Origin: Lachnospiraceae bacterium
GTDB lineage: Bacteria; Bacillota; Clostridia; Lachnospirales; Lachnospiraceae
NCBI GenBank assembly: GCA_016293925.1
Contig: JAEDCX010000086.1
Coordinates: 1-6,711, forward strand
DNA: 6,711 nt
Reading direction: 5' to 3'
Within the stretch, counting starts at the first letter, position 1. The number at the start of each line of letters is the position of its first letter. The position numbers and the translations under genes are program-made. A model generated the notes under the pieces. It made no database searches, was not told the origin of the DNA, and saw only the letters and a program-made list of their open reading frames with translations. This document shows, one piece after another, positions 5,761 through 6,711 of this stretch.

Positions 5761-5787
5761 CCGTATCAACTAATCAAATGATATCGG
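5761..5787. promoter_or_regulatory. Candidate shared AraC operator between divergent promoters
   Basis: CCGTATCA (5761-5768) and TGATATCGG (5779-5787) are complementary apart from one extra base, around a 10-base spacer. The centre, about 5774, lies upstream of both -35 regions and nearly midway between the two divergent -10 elements (5733 and 5830). AraC-family dimers often bind such paired half-sites between divergent genes. Function is inferred from position and symmetry only. Confidence 0.4.
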
Positions 5788-5807
5788 ATAAACTCATGGA
5801 AGGGAAT

Positions 5808-5835
5808 GGTTATTTCTTATATTTTCATGTATAAT
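5808..5835 (+). promoter_or_regulatory. Probable promoter of the AraC-family gene
   Basis: A consensus -10, TATAAT, lies at 5830-5835, directly preceded by TG. At the -35 position there is GGTTATTTC (5808-5816), 13 bases before the -10; as a sigma-A -35 (TGGTTA, 5807-5812, 17-bp spacer) it is weak. The same box at the same distance marks the GH127 promoter, suggesting shared control and autoregulation. Start of transcription would be near 5842, about 50 bases before ATG 5894. Confidence 0.6.
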
Positions 5836-5893
5836 ACGGCAAATGTAAAGTGCTCAGAAGAGCATAGAATCCGGGAAAGGCATGATAACAACT

Positions 5894-6711
5894 ATGGAAA
5901 ACAAATACGTTCTGCTGGACATGGCTAAGCGCAGAAAGGTTACACTATGCAATCATAATTTTAGCAGAGAAGGAATCTTTCACCCTGATCGCATCATGGA
6001 GGAATACGATCTCTTGTTTATGCAAAACGGGGAATGGGATATTATCGAAGATGAGACCGAATATCATCTGTCTCCGGGAAGTGTTTTATTATTGGAACCG
6101 GGAAAGCACCACTACAGCACCGAGAAATGCTCTCCCCTGATGAGAAATGTATATATTCATTTTGCGGCTGAAAGAGAAGATATTGATTCTGCCAAGACAG
6201 GAGAGACATTACGAAACGGGGCTTCCCTCCTCCCTATCCCCAAGCTGATTCAAACCGCAGATCACAAGGAAATTCACCATACCTTTGAGCGTGTAATCGA
6301 TACCTTCTGGGCTACCGAAGGAAATCTGAAGGAGCTGCGTTGCAGTTTGTATCTGGAAAATCTGCTCCTCCAGCTATCGGAGCTGGCACAACAATCTCTG
6401 ACCAAGACAGATATCCTGATTTCAGAAATCATTCACAGGTTCCACTGTGAGCCGGAAGTATTTCTGTCTCCTCAGGAACTGGCGAAGAACTACAATGTAA
6501 GCGTCAGAACAATATCCGGGAGATTCAAGGATCGGACCGGTATGTCCTTGCATCAGTATCAACTGCACCTGAAGCTGGATATGGCCTACGATCTGCTCCC
6601 TATCTCTCCGGGAAGAAGTCTGCACGATATTGCTTTGAGCTTAGGATTTTATGATGAGTTTCAATTTTCCAAGCTGTTTAAGCGGAAATTCGGAATCTCA
6701 CCCTCTATGCG
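5894..6711 (+). CDS. AraC-family transcriptional regulator, 3' end cut by window edge
   Basis: The open frame runs off the window after 272 full codons with the next begun (CG, Arg). The N-terminal part (about residues 30-95, including HLSPGSVLLLEPGKHH) looks like the cupin-type sugar-sensing domain of AraC regulators. A helical linker follows, then two helix-turn-helices: LSPQELAKNYNVSVRTISGR (191-210) and, at 242-270, DIALSLGFYDEFQFSKLFKR followed by KFGISP, which is the family signature. That signature normally ends with P..YR, so only a few residues are missing. Two starts are possible: ATG 5882 and ATG 5894. GGGAAAGG (5873-5880) ends one base before 5882, too close, whereas its AAAGG core is about 13 bases from 5894, a workable distance, so 5894 is preferred. 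It is divergent from the GH127 gene (224 bases between starts) and likely activates it in response to an arabinose-containing sugar (inference). Confidence 0.9.
   Translation, partial: MENKYVLLDMAKRRKVTLCNHNFSREGIFHPDRIMEEYDLLFMQNGEWDIIEDETEYHLSPGSVLLLEPGKHHYSTEKCSPLMRNVYIHFAAEREDIDSAKTGETLRNGASLLPIPKLIQTADHKEIHHTFERVIDTFWATEGNLKELRCSLYLENLLLQLSELAQQSLTKTDILISEIIHRFHCEPEVFLSPQELAKNYNVSVRTISGRFKDRTGMSLHQYQLHLKLDMAYDLLPISPGRSLHDIALSLGFYDEFQFSKLFKRKFGISPSM

Noticed and set aside
5882..5893. ATG 5882 as start of the AraC-family protein
   Set aside because: The GGGAAAGG site ends one base before it, too close for ribosome binding; ATG 5894 fits better.

Overview
The window looks like chromosomal DNA from a gut-type, low-to-moderate GC Firmicute, most likely a Lachnospiraceae-like Clostridia. 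The clues are strong AAGGAGG-type ribosome binding sites, a small basic protein of a kind I associate with Lachnospiraceae, a TipAS-type MerR regulator, debris that resembles Firmicute integrative elements, and a cytoplasmic GH127 enzyme paired with an AraC regulator. The assignment rests on remembered family patterns, not on a search.

Layout. (a) 1-999: a small basic protein of unknown function, then an intact TipAL-like MerR regulator (start 274). The regulator's likely promoter (215-245) has the long 19-bp spacer typical of MerR-controlled promoters and carries a 21-bp near-perfect palindrome, so it probably controls itself. (b) 1000-1218: no gene; an AT-rich hairpin and then a strong intrinsic terminator or attenuator (1124-1172). 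(c) 1219-3040: a gene graveyard. In order it holds a frameshifted excisionase-like remnant, a 39-codon ParA-like fragment, an AbiEii-like toxin fragment (these three on +), a frameshifted lipoprotein and an unrecognised coding-like fragment (both on -), and an internal piece of an ISL3-like transposase (+). Several pieces abut within a few bases, as expected from repeated deletion and insertion in an old integrative element. (d) 3041-3280: a hairpin and five degenerate copies of a short TCGTGACA-led repeat; the repeat array supplies the last codons and the stop of the next gene. (e) 3250-5670 (-): an intact GH127 beta-L-arabinofuranosidase-type enzyme of 806 residues with its Cys/Glu active-site motifs. 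(f) 5671-5893: a divergent regulatory region with two promoters facing apart that share a GGTTATT box at identical spacing from their -10 elements, plus two inverted repeats. (g) 5894-6711 (+): an AraC-family regulator cut by the window edge only a few residues short of the family's usual end.

How it works together. The functional core is the divergent pair AraC regulator / GH127. The regulator probably senses a sugar through its cupin domain and switches on the intracellular hydrolase, which would trim terminal beta-L-arabinofuranose from oligosaccharides imported by a transporter outside the window. The MerR/TipAS regulator appears stand-alone; no intact target gene lies beside it. I see no complete novel system. 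The most interesting points are the mirrored promoter geometry at 5728-5835, the palindrome-containing MerR promoter, and the mosaic remnant zone.
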